Positions 1-11,200 of a stretch of DNA of 64,000 nt are shown piece after piece. The DNA is from Streptomyces sp. NBC_00377 (GTDB taxonomy: Bacteria; Actinomycetota; Actinomycetes; Streptomycetales; Streptomycetaceae). The notes under the pieces are model-generated. The model was given only the letters and a program-made list of their open reading frames with translations, was not told the origin of the DNA and ran no database searches. The translations under genes were made by a program, and so were the position numbers. The stretch covers positions 1,302,001-1,366,000 of the forward strand of contig NZ_CP107958.1 in assembly GCF_036075115.1 (NCBI RefSeq), read 5' to 3'. The first letter of the stretch is position 1; each line of letters opens with the position of its first letter.

Positions 1-1061
1 GCGGCGGCAGCCGCGCTGTACAGGGCGGTGACAGTGGCGCGTTTCTCCCCGAGCTCAGCCAGGCTGCGGTATCCGGCGCTGGCGTGCAGCGCCGCAAGAT
101 CCGTCTCGGCGGCACTCGACTCGCCCTCGAGGGCCTCGATGCGGGCATCCAGTTCCTGCTCGCGCGCGCGAAGGCTCTCAGCCTTCCGTGCCGCGTCACC
201 TGCGGACTTGCGGTACTCCATCAACTGCCCGAGTTCACCGCTCGCCTGGTCCGTGCGGCGGCGCAGCACCCCGTGCAGATAGCCGCGGTAGTCGGTCAGG
301 AAGGTGTGCAGCGCCTGGTCGGTACGTTCGAGGCGCCCGAGGTAGGCCCTGACCGAGTCCAGGTCGTCCAGGTTGCGGGCCACCTTCTCCACGACCTCGT
401 CGTCGAGGGCGGGCAGGGTCTCGGCGAGGACCGAGACCAGTCCGCCGGAGTCGATGCGGTCGCCGATGGTGGGACGGCGCAGCCGGTGCAGCAGGTGCAG
501 CAGGTTGCGGTAGCGCGCTGGGTCGGTGAGGCCGAACAGGTCGCGGGCGACCCTGGCCCGGTGCTCGACGGCGCGGTCGGTGACGTTCTCGGCGCCGACG
601 AGCGACTTGAGCTGGTCGACGGGGAGTGGCTGCCCGGCGGGGGCGAGGTCGAGTCCCTCGCCGACCCGCAGCCGCGTGGTGAAGAAGAACGGCTTCGCCG
701 TCTTGGTCGACTGGGACGCGCGGACGGCCGCGCCGATCGTCAGGTGATGGTCGTCCCCCTCTTCGTCCGTGCGCGCGAACTCCAGCCACAGATGGCCCAG
801 CCGGTTGGTCTGCCCGAAGCCGTCGAGCATCAGCCAGGCCAGGGTGGTGCGCCCGGTGCCCGTGGCGTCCAGTGCGCGGGCGTCGCCGTCGAGGAGGTAG
901 GGCAGCAGCATCTCCAGAGCCTTGGACTTGCCGGCGCCGTTCTTGCCGCGCAGCAGCAGGCGTCCCTCGCCGAAGGCGAACTCCTGCTCGTCGTACTGCC
1001 AGACGTTCCGGATGCCCGCGCGGTGCAGTCTGTAGCGGTGGGGGGCCGGCGGGCGGTTCAT
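1..1061 (-). CDS. jetC: Wadjet type II SMC-like ATPase JetC, N-terminal part (cut by window edge)
   Basis: Only the first 353 residues are present; the gene runs off the left edge. Walker A GKNGAGKS lies at residues 39-46, early in the protein as in SMC/Rad50-type ATPases, and a charged heptad-like stretch suggesting the start of a coiled coil lies near residues 285-335. Together with the two genes upstream this matches the TIGR02680 family, the SMC-like motor of type II Wadjet, which with the kleisin and KITE subunits recognises circular plasmid DNA and presents it to the nuclease JetD. The ATG is preceded by AAGGAG at good spacing and overlaps the jetB stop by 4 bp (ATGA), so translation is probably coupled. 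JetD (TIGR02679) should lie beyond the edge. The family call is inferred from the Walker motif, length pattern and gene order. Confidence 0.85.
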   Translation of the reverse strand, partial: MNRPPAPHRYRLHRAGIRNVWQYDEQEFAFGEGRLLLRGKNGAGKSKALEMLLPYLLDGDARALDATGTGRTTLAWLMLDGFGQTNRLGHLWLEFARTDEEGDDHHLTIGAAVRASQSTKTAKPFFFTTRLRVGEGLDLAPAGQPLPVDQLKSLVGAENVTDRAVEHRARVARDLFGLTDPARYRNLLHLLHRLRRPTIGDRIDSGGLVSVLAETLPALDDEVVEKVARNLDDLDSVRAYLGRLERTDQALHTFLTDYRGYLHGVLRRRTDQASGELGQLMEYRKSAGDAARKAESLRAREQELDARIEALEGESSAAETDLAALHASAGYRSLAELGEKRATVTALYSAAAA

Positions 1062-2410
1062 CGGGGTGGCTCCTTGGAGGCGTCGTCCGCTGGGAACTGG
1101 TCGGTGCCGGACTTGTCTGTACGGTGCTTGACCGCCACCGTGGTGGCGTACCGGGCGGCTGTGGCGAGCAGGATCCAGCCGCCGTCTGTACTGCCCTGGC
1201 CGCGCGACTGGGAGACATCGGTGACGGAGCGGCCGTCGGCCACCGTCTGCTCGTATCCCTCGGGCAGGCCGTGGCCTTCCGCGCGCACGGGCCCGGCCGG
1301 GGCAATCAGACGCATCCGGACAAGGAGGTCGAGTACGGCCGCGAGGAATCCGTCCCGGTCCTCCAGGTGGCCGCGCTGCCAGTTGCTGCGCCTGCCGTAC
1401 TCCTCGATCAGTTCGTCGAGCAGCTCGGGCAGCAGCCCGTCCGGGACGGGTACGCCGATGACCAGGCGTCCGCCGACTGCCGGATGGCCGGGGTCTTCGG
1501 GACGCAGCCGGTCGACCAGCCGCTCCATGAGGAGCAGCGCGGCTTGTGCCACCGTCCCGGTGCCCGGCAGGTGCAGGTCGGTGAGTTCGTCCTCGGTGTC
1601 GACCAGGGCGATGCCCTCGGCGCGGATCTCGGCCTCCAGGCCGAGCAGTTCGGAGAACGCCTGCGCCTCACGCCGCTGCCGGGTACGCAGCCATTCGCGC
1701 TCGGTGTCCGTGAGGTCGTCGAGGTGGACGACGGGGGTTTCGACGAGACGCCTGCGGACGTACGTACGCGGCCCTCCGAAACCGGGGTCGGCGGCCCGGC
1801 GCACGAGGTCCGCGCCGTCGCGGCTCTGGGCGAGCGGGCCAGCGACGACGACACGCGCGATCTCGCGGTCCACGGTCAGCAGCGCCTCACCGGCCCGTTC
1901 CTCGGCGACGGCCGCGACATGGCCCTCTGTCTCCGCCAGAACGCCCCAGTCGACGAGTTGCCGCAGCGCGGCTGCGAGGGTCCGTCGCTCGGCCTGCCGT
2001 CCGGTGTCGGTGATCTCGATGCCGCCGTCGACGGCCGCGGCCCGCAGGTCGGCGACAAGCTGGGAGAGCAGGAGCTGTTCCGGGGCGGTGACGAGGACCG
2101 ACAGCGCGAGGGCCAGGTAGGCGTACGTCCGTGGGCTGAAGGGCGTTCCGGTCGAGGGTCGTTCCAGGTGGTGGCCCGAGCCCGGGCCGAGGCCTGCCTT
2201 GAACAGCCGGGCATACGAGGCCTCCACCAGCAGGCGGTATCCGAAGACCTGTTGGAAGCGCTGGGCCAGCCAGTCGGCGTGTCGCCTGATCAGCGGAAAG
2301 ACGTCGCTGTGCGGTCCGGTGCTGGTGACCAGGGGGTGGGCCAGCAGGAGCCGGGCGGCGGTGCGGCGCTCGGCCGCGAGTGCGACGTCGTGCGCGGAAG
2401 GCAGTGCCAT
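1058..2410 (-). CDS. jetB: Wadjet type II JetB (TIGR02678/DUF2398, KITE-like subunit)
   Basis: 450 residues. The sequence has the look of TIGR02678/DUF2398: an N-terminal helical part (LLAHPLVTS, then FGYRLLVEASYARLFKAGL) followed by a winged-helix-like stretch (TLAAALRQLVDWGVLAETEG). In type II Wadjet this is the KITE-type subunit that bridges the kleisin and the SMC heads in the cytoplasmic plasmid-cleaving complex. The ATG is preceded by GGGGAGG and shares one base with the jetA stop (TGATG); its own stop overlaps the jetC start, so all three genes form one tight operon transcribed leftward. Its length is ordinary for the family and I see no damage. Confidence 0.86.
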   Translation of the reverse strand: MALPSAHDVALAAERRTAARLLLAHPLVTSTGPHSDVFPLIRRHADWLAQRFQQVFGYRLLVEASYARLFKAGLGPGSGHHLERPSTGTPFSPRTYAYLALALSVLVTAPEQLLLSQLVADLRAAAVDGGIEITDTGRQAERRTLAAALRQLVDWGVLAETEGHVAAVAEERAGEALLTVDREIARVVVAGPLAQSRDGADLVRRAADPGFGGPRTYVRRRLVETPVVHLDDLTDTEREWLRTRQRREAQAFSELLGLEAEIRAEGIALVDTEDELTDLHLPGTGTVAQAALLLMERLVDRLRPEDPGHPAVGGRLVIGVPVPDGLLPELLDELIEEYGRRSNWQRGHLEDRDGFLAAVLDLLVRMRLIAPAGPVRAEGHGLPEGYEQTVADGRSVTDVSQSRGQGSTDGGWILLATAARYATTVAVKHRTDKSGTDQFPADDASKEPPR

Positions 2411-3999
2411 CAGGCGCTCGCCTCCCCCACCGCGGGCCTGGACGCGCTCTCGATGGCGACCGTGAGATCGTCCGCCGTCAGGTCACCGTCCACGGACTTG
2501 AGGACCGCGGACCTGCCGGGTGTGCGCCACGCGGTCAGCCGGATGCCGAGGTCCGCGTCGGCCGCCTGGGCACCGTCGAGCAGGAAGTCTTGGGCGTCCT
2601 TGTGCAGCTGGGCGTTGCCGAGAGCGGTCGTCAGCAGCTCCAGCAGCAGTCGCATCGCCGGTGCACTGAGGCGCACCTGCTCGAACCTGCCCGAGGCGCT
2701 GCGCAGTTCGTCCGCCGCCGCCTGCCGGGCCTCGGCCTGCTGCCGCGCCTGCTCCACGAGGCGGCGCTTCTGCTCGGAGTGGTCCTCGGCCGCCGCGGCA
2801 CGTCCGCGCGGAGCCCTGCTGCCGCGCTCGCGCAGCGCCACCGGCACCTCCACCACGGGTCCGGTCCACCAGCTCACGTACGCCGGCACGGACCGATCGG
2901 GATCCGGTGCCACCCCCAAATGGCGTGCGCCGTAGAGCCCGAAGGCGGCGACCGCCAGGTCGTGGGCCTCTGCCGGCTCCGCAGCGTCGAACCAGGCCGC
3001 GAGCCGCAGCAGGTCCTTGCGCCGGGACATCTCACCGGAGGCCGAACGCAGCATCCGCTTGGCGTTGGCGAGCAGCGACTGCAGGGCACGCAGGGTGGCG
3101 TCCCGGAGCTGATCCACCTGGCTGGAGTGCCCTCCGGTGACGGTGAACCATTCGCGCAGCCCCTCCCAGTCCGCGAGGTCCCGTCCGCGGCTGCGCTGCA
3201 CCCGCGTCTCCGGCAGCCCGTCGGCGAGCGCACCGATACCCGCCGCGTGCGCGTCGATCCGGGCGAGCAGCGCGGGCAGATGCGGCCAGACCGAGTCCAG
3301 GTGAGCCGCGATGCGCGGGGCCCGGAAGGAGATGTCCTCGGTGATGGCCTCCACGTAGTCGAGCAGCAGTTCCTTGAACCCCTGATACTCGGCCGAGTCG
3401 AGGTCGTAGCGCGCCAGCACCTGGCCCAGGTAGGCGTAGAAGTCCCGGACGGACTCAGCGAATTCGGCGAACTGCACGAAAAGCGTGCTGATCCGCTCCA
3501 GCGCCTGCTGCGGATCAGCGCCGCCCGGCGCTGCGGCCATGGCGGCGATCTCGCGCAGGCCGCGGTCGACGAGGGCCAGCAGCTCGCTGCTGACCTCGCG
3601 TGCCGCGTCCGCCCCGGCAAGTACCTCGTCCGCATCCCGCTGCACGCGTTCCCCGAGCTTCGACAGCTGGTAGCGGGACCGCGAGCGCTGGTATTCGGCG
3701 ATGCTGGTCGCTTTGACGGTGTGCGTGCTGCGCAGCAGATTGCCCCAGCGCACCAGTTCTTCAAGTCTGCGGGTGAGCGTTTCCGCGTCCAGCTGCGTCC
3801 CCGCGCCGTCCGTTTCGGCCAGCTTGCCGAGAAGGTCGGGCACCGACAGGTCGGCCAGCAGTGTGCCGCAGAACACCCGCATCACTGTGACGTACTCCAG
3901 GCGCTCGGGCGCGCTGAGGTACGCGTACGCAGTCAGTCGCTGCCAGGCCTCGGCGCCGACTTCCTCCCCTTGTGAGGTCTTCCCCTCGTTCCCCTCCAT
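2410..3999 (-). CDS. jetA: Wadjet type II JetA (TIGR02677/DUF2397, kleisin-like subunit)
   Basis: 529 residues from the ATG used here; a GTG ten codons upstream (4029) is the alternative, and neither has a strong ribosome-binding site. The N-terminal segment (LTAYAYLSAPERLEYVTVMR, then LEELVRWGNLL) resembles TIGR02677/DUF2397 proteins, the first gene of type II Wadjet operons. A long helical middle follows, then an Arg/Ala-rich helix near residues 425-455. By analogy with type I Wadjet it is the kleisin that links the SMC-like subunit. It is the first gene of the operon; the upstream 700 bp hold a direct repeat and an IS remnant but no obvious promoter consensus. The three-gene order makes the assignment stronger than the sequence alone. 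Confidence 0.86.
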   Translation of the reverse strand: MEGNEGKTSQGEEVGAEAWQRLTAYAYLSAPERLEYVTVMRVFCGTLLADLSVPDLLGKLAETDGAGTQLDAETLTRRLEELVRWGNLLRSTHTVKATSIAEYQRSRSRYQLSKLGERVQRDADEVLAGADAAREVSSELLALVDRGLREIAAMAAAPGGADPQQALERISTLFVQFAEFAESVRDFYAYLGQVLARYDLDSAEYQGFKELLLDYVEAITEDISFRAPRIAAHLDSVWPHLPALLARIDAHAAGIGALADGLPETRVQRSRGRDLADWEGLREWFTVTGGHSSQVDQLRDATLRALQSLLANAKRMLRSASGEMSRRKDLLRLAAWFDAAEPAEAHDLAVAAFGLYGARHLGVAPDPDRSVPAYVSWWTGPVVEVPVALRERGSRAPRGRAAAAEDHSEQKRRLVEQARQQAEARQAAADELRSASGRFEQVRLSAPAMRLLLELLTTALGNAQLHKDAQDFLLDGAQAADADLGIRLTAWRTPGRSAVLKSVDGDLTADDLTVAIESASRPAVGEASA

Positions 4000-4144
4000 G
4001 TCGTCGAGCCTACGGACCGTCGCTGACACTCCGGAGAGGAGTTGGGAAAATCCGGCCGCTCATGCGGACCGATCCCGCACCACTGGATCAGCAACCAGCC
4101 CCGCCACGGCCGATGGCCGTCGGCGTCAAGACTGATCAAGCGCT

Positions 4145-4345
4145 GATGCTGACCACTTGCTGACCGGGACGTGGCGATCACGGCTCTGATCTGCGGAAAC
4201 ACCCAACCGCTAGATCTTGGACTTGAACATGGTGCGCAGCATGTTGAACTCCTGGAGGACGGCTCCCTGCCGGCTTTTTGCAGGTCAAGGGCGGTATCAC
4301 TCTACAACTGGCACACGCCTGACTCGAAGATTGTGAGGAACATCG
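4145..4345. repeat. Left copy of a ~200-bp direct repeat flanking the toxin island
   Basis: Non-coding sequence colinear with 21231-21430 in the same orientation and with almost the same length. The best-conserved core, 4182-4229 versus 21268-21315, is 48 bp with two mismatches; the flanks are less similar but align throughout. A shorter similarity (TGCTGACTTACC) lies further on in both places, at about 4470 and 21539. I do not recognise the element. It contains GTTCAAGTCC on the minus strand, like a tRNA T-arm, but no tRNA can be folded by eye. The rest of 4030-4742 holds only an IS remnant. Confidence 0.7.
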
Positions 4346-4525
4346 CTTCACCCTGAAGAGAAGGCGCCCTGCCTGCACTTCTGCGAGGGCCAGGCCGTTG
4401 TGGCGCCACCCACCAAGCCTCTGCCCGGGCAGCCATCTCGCAATTTGTGAGGACTGACGCTGATCAGTTGCTGACTTACCTGACGACACATCAGGTACTT
4501 CCCGGGATCGCCTAGAACGTTCACC

Positions 4526-4603
4526 GTGGTCCACATCAGCGAGATCTACGTCCACTGGTACGCCGACCGCTCGAAGACGCAGCTGGCCATGCCGCTGGGG
4601 TGG
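4526..4603 (+). pseudogene. N-terminal scrap of an IS21-type (IstA) transposase
   Basis: A short reading frame starting at a GTG encodes about 25 residues (including EIYVHWYADRSKTQLAMPLG) resembling the helix-turn-helix N-terminus of IstA-type transposases, where a segment of the form HWYAGRSK..IA.SLG precedes the DNA-binding helix. Similarity stops after that. There is no downstream catalytic domain or istB, so this is at most a remnant left by an insertion or deletion next to the left repeat. The match is short, so the call is tentative. Confidence 0.4.
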
Positions 4604-4742
4604 ACCGCAAGAGGGTCAGAAGTACATGAGAGCGCCATTCCACCCCGTGGCGACGCAACCGCCTTGCCATCATCACGGCGGCGCCCGGAGAGCCGGGAAA
4701 GGGGCGGGGAGCCAGGACGCGGAGGTCGCAGGGCGGGTCGGG

Positions 4743-5240
4743 TCAGATCTCGGGCAGCCCCGGGTCCTCGTCGATGGCCCGTAGCACCCGACGAGCCGCA
4801 TCGGCGACCTCGGGCTGCACAGAGGCGGCCAGGCCCTCGATCACCCGACGGCCGGCGAGGACCGCCGCCCGCGCGGCGACCTCCCATCCCGGCTGCTCCT
4901 GGAAGTTCTTTCGCTTCGGCCCGCCGGCCGCGACCGCCGACGAATGCCATGTCCGAGTGCGGTAGATCTTCTCCAGCAGTTCCAGCAGTTGCGGCTTGCA
5001 CGGCACATGAGGAGCCTCGGCCAGTTCCAGGAGAAAGGGAACGGTCGGGGCCGTGGCCTCACCGACGACGAATCCCAAGGCGCAGATGCAGTCACCAAGG
5101 TCGTCGATGGCGAGCCGGGCGACGTCTTCGCCACCCCACGCGATGCGGGAGAGCAACGGAGGGATGTCCCTGGCGGGGGCCTGCGCACCCCGCAGGTCCC
5201 CCCAGCGCACCCCGGGAACGCCCTTCAGCAGGCTTCCCAT
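4743..5240 (-). CDS. Candidate immunity protein for the RHS toxin, HEAT-like helical repeats
   Basis: 165 residues. The ATG at 5240 is chosen because AGGAG lies 8 bp upstream; a longer frame would start inside the toxin gene. The protein is almost entirely amphipathic helices arranged like HEAT repeats, for example TAPTVPFLLELAEAPHV near residues 64-80 and PEVADAARRVLRAIDED at the C-terminus, with no signal peptide. It starts 14 bp after the toxin stop, the classic place of an immunity gene in polymorphic toxin loci, and several immunity families are HEAT-like. Role as cytoplasmic antidote to the C-terminal toxin is inferred from position and fold type; I cannot name the family. Nothing else on this strand follows before the left repeat. 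Confidence 0.65.
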   Translation of the reverse strand: MGSLLKGVPGVRWGDLRGAQAPARDIPPLLSRIAWGGEDVARLAIDDLGDCICALGFVVGEATAPTVPFLLELAEAPHVPCKPQLLELLEKIYRTRTWHSSAVAAGGPKRKNFQEQPGWEVAARAAVLAGRRVIEGLAASVQPEVADAARRVLRAIDEDPGLPEI

Positions 5241-5254
5241 GACCAACACTCCTA

Positions 5255-8200
5255 TCAACCGATGTCGAAGTACGTGTCCCTGATACCGAGCCGGGACATG
5301 ACCTGCTGGCAAGAATCGCACCCGGGCAGAAGTTCCCTGTTGCGGGCGTGGTTGAAGGGCTTGTGCACCATGGCGAGGCTCCGACTTCCACGGATCGTGT
5401 CACCTGCCTCGAGTGCCTGCGTGATGCAGCCGATCTCGGCGCAGCCGGCGTGGTGATCCGTCTGGTTCACCACCCTGCGCAGCACGAGAGGCAGGTTCGC
5501 CTTGTCGTGGTCGGACCGGTTCCGGCTGAGGTCGAAATACGTGTTGCCTTCCGGCGTCCAGAGCACACTGGCCGCGCCCTCGTTCTTGCCGGGTCCGAGC
5601 CGTCGCAGGTCCGTGTAGGCCCGCAGCGGGCAGAAGAGAGGATTCTTCCGAGCGCTCTCGTTGTGGACGAGCAGCGTCGTCGCACCGGTCTGGACGTAGT
5701 ACGTGTGCGCCGTGTCGACCGTCAGGTTGTAGACCGCTGCCTGCTGCGTCCAGGCGCTGACCGCGTCGACCTGGACCCAGGTACCGGAGCCGGTCTGGAG
5801 CCACTGGCCGGGCTTGAGTTCGCCGGCCTTCAGCCACTTCTTCAGGTCCGGCACCCAGAAGGGGTGGCCGTCGGTCGCGGTGATCGTGTCGGTGGCGTCG
5901 CCCTTGTCACCGTCCGTGTCGATAGTGAGCTTGACGAGGTGCTTCTCGCCCTTGCCCTCGATCGTGTCGGTGACCTTCTGCTTGGACGTCCTGCCGGTCG
6001 TCGGGTCGGTGGCGAGGACCTCGTCGCCCTCCTCGACCTTCTCGATCGGTTTGCGACTGCCGTCGGCCATCACGACTTCGGTACCGGGTACGAAGCTGTT
6101 GGCGCTGGCGAGAGAGGCCACGTCCCGGGCGGTGGAGACGCACTCCCCCACCGACTCGGCCTCTTCGAGGACCTTCTTGCCCTTCTTCGCCGCCTTCGCG
6201 ATCTCGTCCGCGTACTTCGCCGCCTTCGCCGCCATCCGGCCGGCCTTCGCCGCCCGGACCGCCGCCGCGCCGGCGCCGCCGAGGACGATGCCACCCACCG
6301 TCGCCGCCGCCCAGGCGCAGGACTCCATGTCGCCCGTGGTGACGCAGTTCTTGATGTCGTTGAAGCCGGTGACGTCACCGACGACGTTGCCGACCGTCTT
6401 GACGTCGTCCCAGACCTCGCCCCAGTCGACCGCGTCCGAGACGGTCTCCACGACGCTGCCGGCCTGCTTGACGACCTCGTCGCGGATGGCGTCCGCGGCC
6501 CTGGCGGCATCGGCGACCACCTGGACGGCCGCGCCGACGACGATCGCCGGAAGGTTCGGGTCGGCCGTGACGATCGCCCTGCCGACGGCGATCAGCGGCT
6601 TGGTGGCCGCGAGGACCGCCGGGATCGGGTTGTGCTGCGCCGCGAACGAGGCCGCCTGTCTGGCCTTCTTCGTGACGTAGACCTTGGCCTGGTAAGCCGC
6701 TCTGGCGGCCTGTCTCGCCTTCTCGCGGGCCCATTCGGTGACGCCCGTCTTCTGACCGGCCCACTTGACGGCGTTGACGGTGGCGTCGACGACCGTCTTC
6801 AGACCCGACTTCCGGTAGACCCAGTTGGCGGCCTTGCCGACGTAGCTCAGAGCCAGCTTGAACGCTGCCCCCGGGTTGTTCCACGCCCACTGCACACCGT
6901 GCCAGACCGACTGGGCGGTCTTGGAGACATAGCTCATGCCCTGGTGGAGCTTCTTGCCCGTCCAGCTCACGGCCTTCTTGCACCAGCCGCAGCTCGGCCA
7001 GTGGCCGTCCGGGTCGGTGTAGTCCAGCGGGGCGCCGGCGCCGTAGGTGTAGCGGTTGGCCAGGATCGAGGCGCCGGAGCTGTAGATGTACGAGTCCTGG
7101 GAGTCGAAGGTGCCGGTCCCCGGGTCGTACCAGCGGGACTGCATGTCGACCTGGTCGGTGTCCGGGTCGGTCCAGTCGCCCTGGTAACCCACGTTGCCGT
7201 GCATGTCGGCCGTGCCGAGCACCTTGCCGAACGGGTCGAAGGCCGTCGACTCGTCCAGGGCGGAGGCCGCGCCGTTCGCCGCGGACATGCTGCCGACGAC
7301 GTCGCCGTGCTTGTCCTCCAGCGTCAGCTGGGCCGCGCCGCCGTTCCCGGCGATCGACAGGAGCTCGTCCGCCGCGCCGCGGCCGTATGTGGAGTTCTGG
7401 TCCTTGACCGGGTCAGGTGCGAAGCCCGCGTAGGAGAAGTCCGCGCCGTTGCGGTCCGCTATGCGGTCCAGCGAGTCGTACGTGTACTGCGTTGCGGACT
7501 CGCCCGCCTTCACCAGCCGGTCGAAGGCGTCGAAGGTGAAGTCCTCCTTCAGACCGGAACTGGTGCGCGACGCGAGCGTTCCGCGTGACGTGTAGTCGTA
7601 GGTGTAGTCGCCGTCGGACAGTAGCCGGTTGCGCTCGTCGAAGGTGGCGGTCTTGCTGCCGTTCTTCACCCGGTTGCCGCTGTCGTCCCAGCCGTACGCC
7701 GTCGTCGTGCCGTCGGCCGTCCAGGAGGTGAGGCGGCCGGCTTGGTCGTAACCGTAGGTGTTGGTCCCGGCCTTGGCGGTGCCGACCGTGGTCTTGGAGG
7801 CCAGCCGGTCGTCGGTGTCGTAGCCGTAGTCGGTCGAGGCCATGGTCTGGCCGGCGCTGTTCTTCAGCGTGTCGGTGTCGAGCCGGCCGAGGTCGTCGTA
7901 GGTGAAGCCGCGGGACTGGCCCGCGCCGTAGTCGACCTTCTTGATCGCTCCCGCGCCGTCGTAGGTGTAGCTCTGCCGCACACCGGTCAGCGGGTCGGTC
8001 GCCGAGGTCAGCTGCTGCCTGGCGTAGCTGAAGCCGGCGGTGCCGGCCGCGTCGGTGCGGCTGGTGAGCAGGCCGTCGCTGTCGTAGGTGTACGTCGCGT
8101 CGCCGGACGGGCCGGTCGCCTTCAGCAGTGAGCCCCGGTCGTCGTACTCGTAGGTGTCGTCGCCCTTCGGGGAGGAGGCCCCGACCAGCCGGCCCGCCGG

Positions 8201-11200
8201 GTCGTACCGGAACCGCTTCTCGGGGGTCGTCACAGCGGCGCCCGTACCGGTCTCACGGATTCGCTGCCCGGCCTTGTCGTACTCGCGCTCGTGCACCACG
8301 TTGCCCGGCGCGGTGAGCTTCACGGGCTCGCCGTCGGCGTCGTACGCGGTCGTCCAGGTACGGGCTGCCGCGGACGGGTCGCGGGCGGTAACCGGCTCGA
8401 TCACCGACTCGGCGAGGCCGAGCGTGTTGACGGTGTAGATCGTCGAGTTCCCGCGGCCGTCCGTGTAGCGGGTGCGGTTGCCGAGCGCGTCGTAGCCGAA
8501 GGACGTGGTGATGGACTTGGTGTCCGAGACCGGCTCGGTCTGGCTGGTCAGCCGGTTGAGGGCGTCGTACGCGTACGTCGTCGTACGGTTCAGCGGGTTG
8601 GTCGACGTGACCAGGTTGCCCGCCTTGTCATAGGTGTAACTGACCTTGCGCAGCTGGCTGTTGAACGGGTCCAAGTCCTGGTCCTGGACGAGCTGGCCGA
8701 GCTGGTCGTAGACCTTCGCCGAGGCGCGGCCCATACCGTCGGTGCGGCGCACCTCGCGGCCCGAGGCGTCGTAGCCAAGCTGGGTGATGACGCCGCTCGG
8801 CTCCTGCAGCCTGGTCAGCTGGCTGAGGCTGTCGTACGTGAACTGGCCGGCGGCCCCGCTCGGCGAGGTCTGCTTCACCACGTTGCCCGCGTCGTCGTAC
8901 TCGTTGCGGGTGGTGAAGGCGCCCGGCCGCGGCTTGCGCTCGATCTGGGTGGTGGTGACCGGACGGTCCAGATCGTCGTAGGTCGTCTCGGCGCGGGCGC
9001 CGTTCGGGTCCGTGACGGACAGCACCTCGCCCGTACGGGTGTACGTGTACTTCCACTGGCCCCGCTCGTCGCCCGTGCCGACGGGCACGTCCTTCACGGT
9101 GAGCCGGTTCTGGCGGTCGTACTGGAACTTCGTCACGCGGCCGAGCGGGTCGGTGCTCTCGGTGACGTTGCCGAGCGCGTCGTACTTGTTGGTGACCGTC
9201 GGGGCGACGGTCTCGGTGGAGCCCGGCGCCGTGTAGGAGGGCGCGGTCCCCGTGACCGCGCGGCCCAGTCGGTCGTAGGCGGTCCGGTTGACGTTCCCCA
9301 GCGCGTCGACCGACTCCGTGACCGCACCGAAGGTGTCGTAACCGGTGAAGGTGGTCGGCCGGGTGGTGGCGGGCGTGCTGCCGCCGGACTCGGTCCGGAC
9401 GGCGGGCGCGGTGACGGATACCGCCTGGCCCAGCTCGTCGTATCCGTACTCGGTCTTGTTGCCCGCCGGGTCCGTCTTGGAGGTGGTGAGCCCCCGGTCG
9501 TCGTAGGTGTAGCCGGTGGTGCGCGAGTCGGTGCCGTTCTCGACCGTCTCGGTCAGGACGTTGCCAGAGTCGTCGTACTCGTAGCGGACGGAGTCGCCGC
9601 TGACGCTCACCGGCCAGGGGACGTTGGAGGGGGAACCGCTGGAGGCCGTCGTCAGCACGTTGCCGGCGAGGTCGTAGGTGTACGTCGTGCGCCGCGCGAG
9701 TCCGTCGGGGTCCATGACCTCGGACTTCACCCGGCCGACCGGGTCGTACGTGTACGCGGTGACGAGCTTGCCGTTGCCGCTCGTCTCGGTCAGGACATTG
9801 CCGGCGCCGTCGTAGGTGTTGGACTCCACGACGATGTCGCGCTTGGTGCCGTCGGGGTTGTGGAAGTCCTTGAGTGTGATCGACTTGACCAGGTCGTCCC
9901 CGTAGTACTGGTACATCAGCGAGCGGCCCATCGAGTCCGTGTGCCGGACCAGCCGGCCGCCCATGTCGTAGGCGTACGACTGCAGGACGGTGTAGCTGTC
10001 GTCGCCGCCGTCGTCGTCCCAGTCGCGCAGCCGGGTCTCGGCCATCATGTTGCGCGCGGTGTAGACGTAGTCGAACTGGTTGCCGCCCGCGTCCACCATC
10101 GACGTCTTGTTGCCGAAGACGTCGTAGGCGTACGAGGTCTCGTCGCCCTCGGCGTCGGTGACCCGCTCCGGGCGGCCGTGGTCGTCGAGGTCGAAGGTCA
10201 TCACGCGCGTGGCGTCGCCGCCCAGCAGGTCGCTGATCTCGGTGCGCACCACGTTGCCGTCGGCGTCGTAGTCCGTGGTGGTCCGCTGCTGGTGCTTGCC
10301 GGAGGTGACGGCGTTGGTCGCCGCCGGGTCGGTGAGGGTGTGGACCCGGGAGAGCTTGTCGTAGGTGAAGGTGGACGTCGTGCCGGCCGGCTGGGCGTCC
10401 GTGACGACGGTCTCGGCGATCTTGCGGCCCAGCGCGTCGTACGTGTACTTGGTGACGCCGCCGGACGGATCGGTCACCCAGGCCAGGTCGCCGTTCTTGT
10501 AGTACTGGTAGCGGGTGATCTTGCCGCGCGGGTCGGCGGAGGTCAGCGGGAGGCCGGTGGGAGTGTTGCCGCCGCCGATGGCCGGCTCGGCGCCGGTCGT
10601 GTAGGTGTTCCTGGCCGTGCCGCTGTCGGGCGCCGTCTGGGTGAGCAGCGCGCCACTGGTGTTGTACGTGTACTTGGTGAGGAAGCGGTCGTCGGTGGGG
10701 CCGGTCGAACGGCCGTCGCGGGTCTCGGACGGCTGGTCGCCCCGCAGGTCGAAGTCGCCGGCCGGCGCCGGGTAGGTGGTGTACGAGGTCTGGCAGTCGC
10801 CGGCCGAACGGCAGGTCGTCCGGCTGGTCACGTTGCCGCGGTCGTCGTAGCCGAGGGTGACCTTCTCACCGTTCTCGCTGGTGATCCCGGTCTGGAAGCC
10901 GTTGTCGTCGTAGGTGAAGGAGCGGATGGCGACACCGTCGACCGGGTACCTGATGAAGTCCGGCCCGTCGCCACCGTGACCGGGCGGGTTGGTGCAGAAG
11001 GCCGGGTCGCCCGGGTCGGGCTGGGTGCAGACCTGGCCGGGGTCGGTCGGCGACGGGGACGGGGCCGCGGTGACGGACTCCCGGGCGCCCAGCGCCATCG
11101 GCTCGCCGTAGCGCAGCTGCCGCGACGACAGCCCGTCGTACTCGTAGAAGTACGGGGCGTCCATCGGGTCGCGCACCTCGACGGTGCGGCGCAGGTCCTT

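Noticed and set aside
84..2935. Plus-strand frames of about 680 codons opposite the Wadjet genes
   Set aside because: They are antisense shadows caused by high GC3 in jetA-jetC; no start sites, domains or normal composition.
4182..4229. tRNA-like sequence in the direct repeat (GTTCAAGTCC on the minus strand)
   Set aside because: No acceptor, D or anticodon stems can be paired around it.
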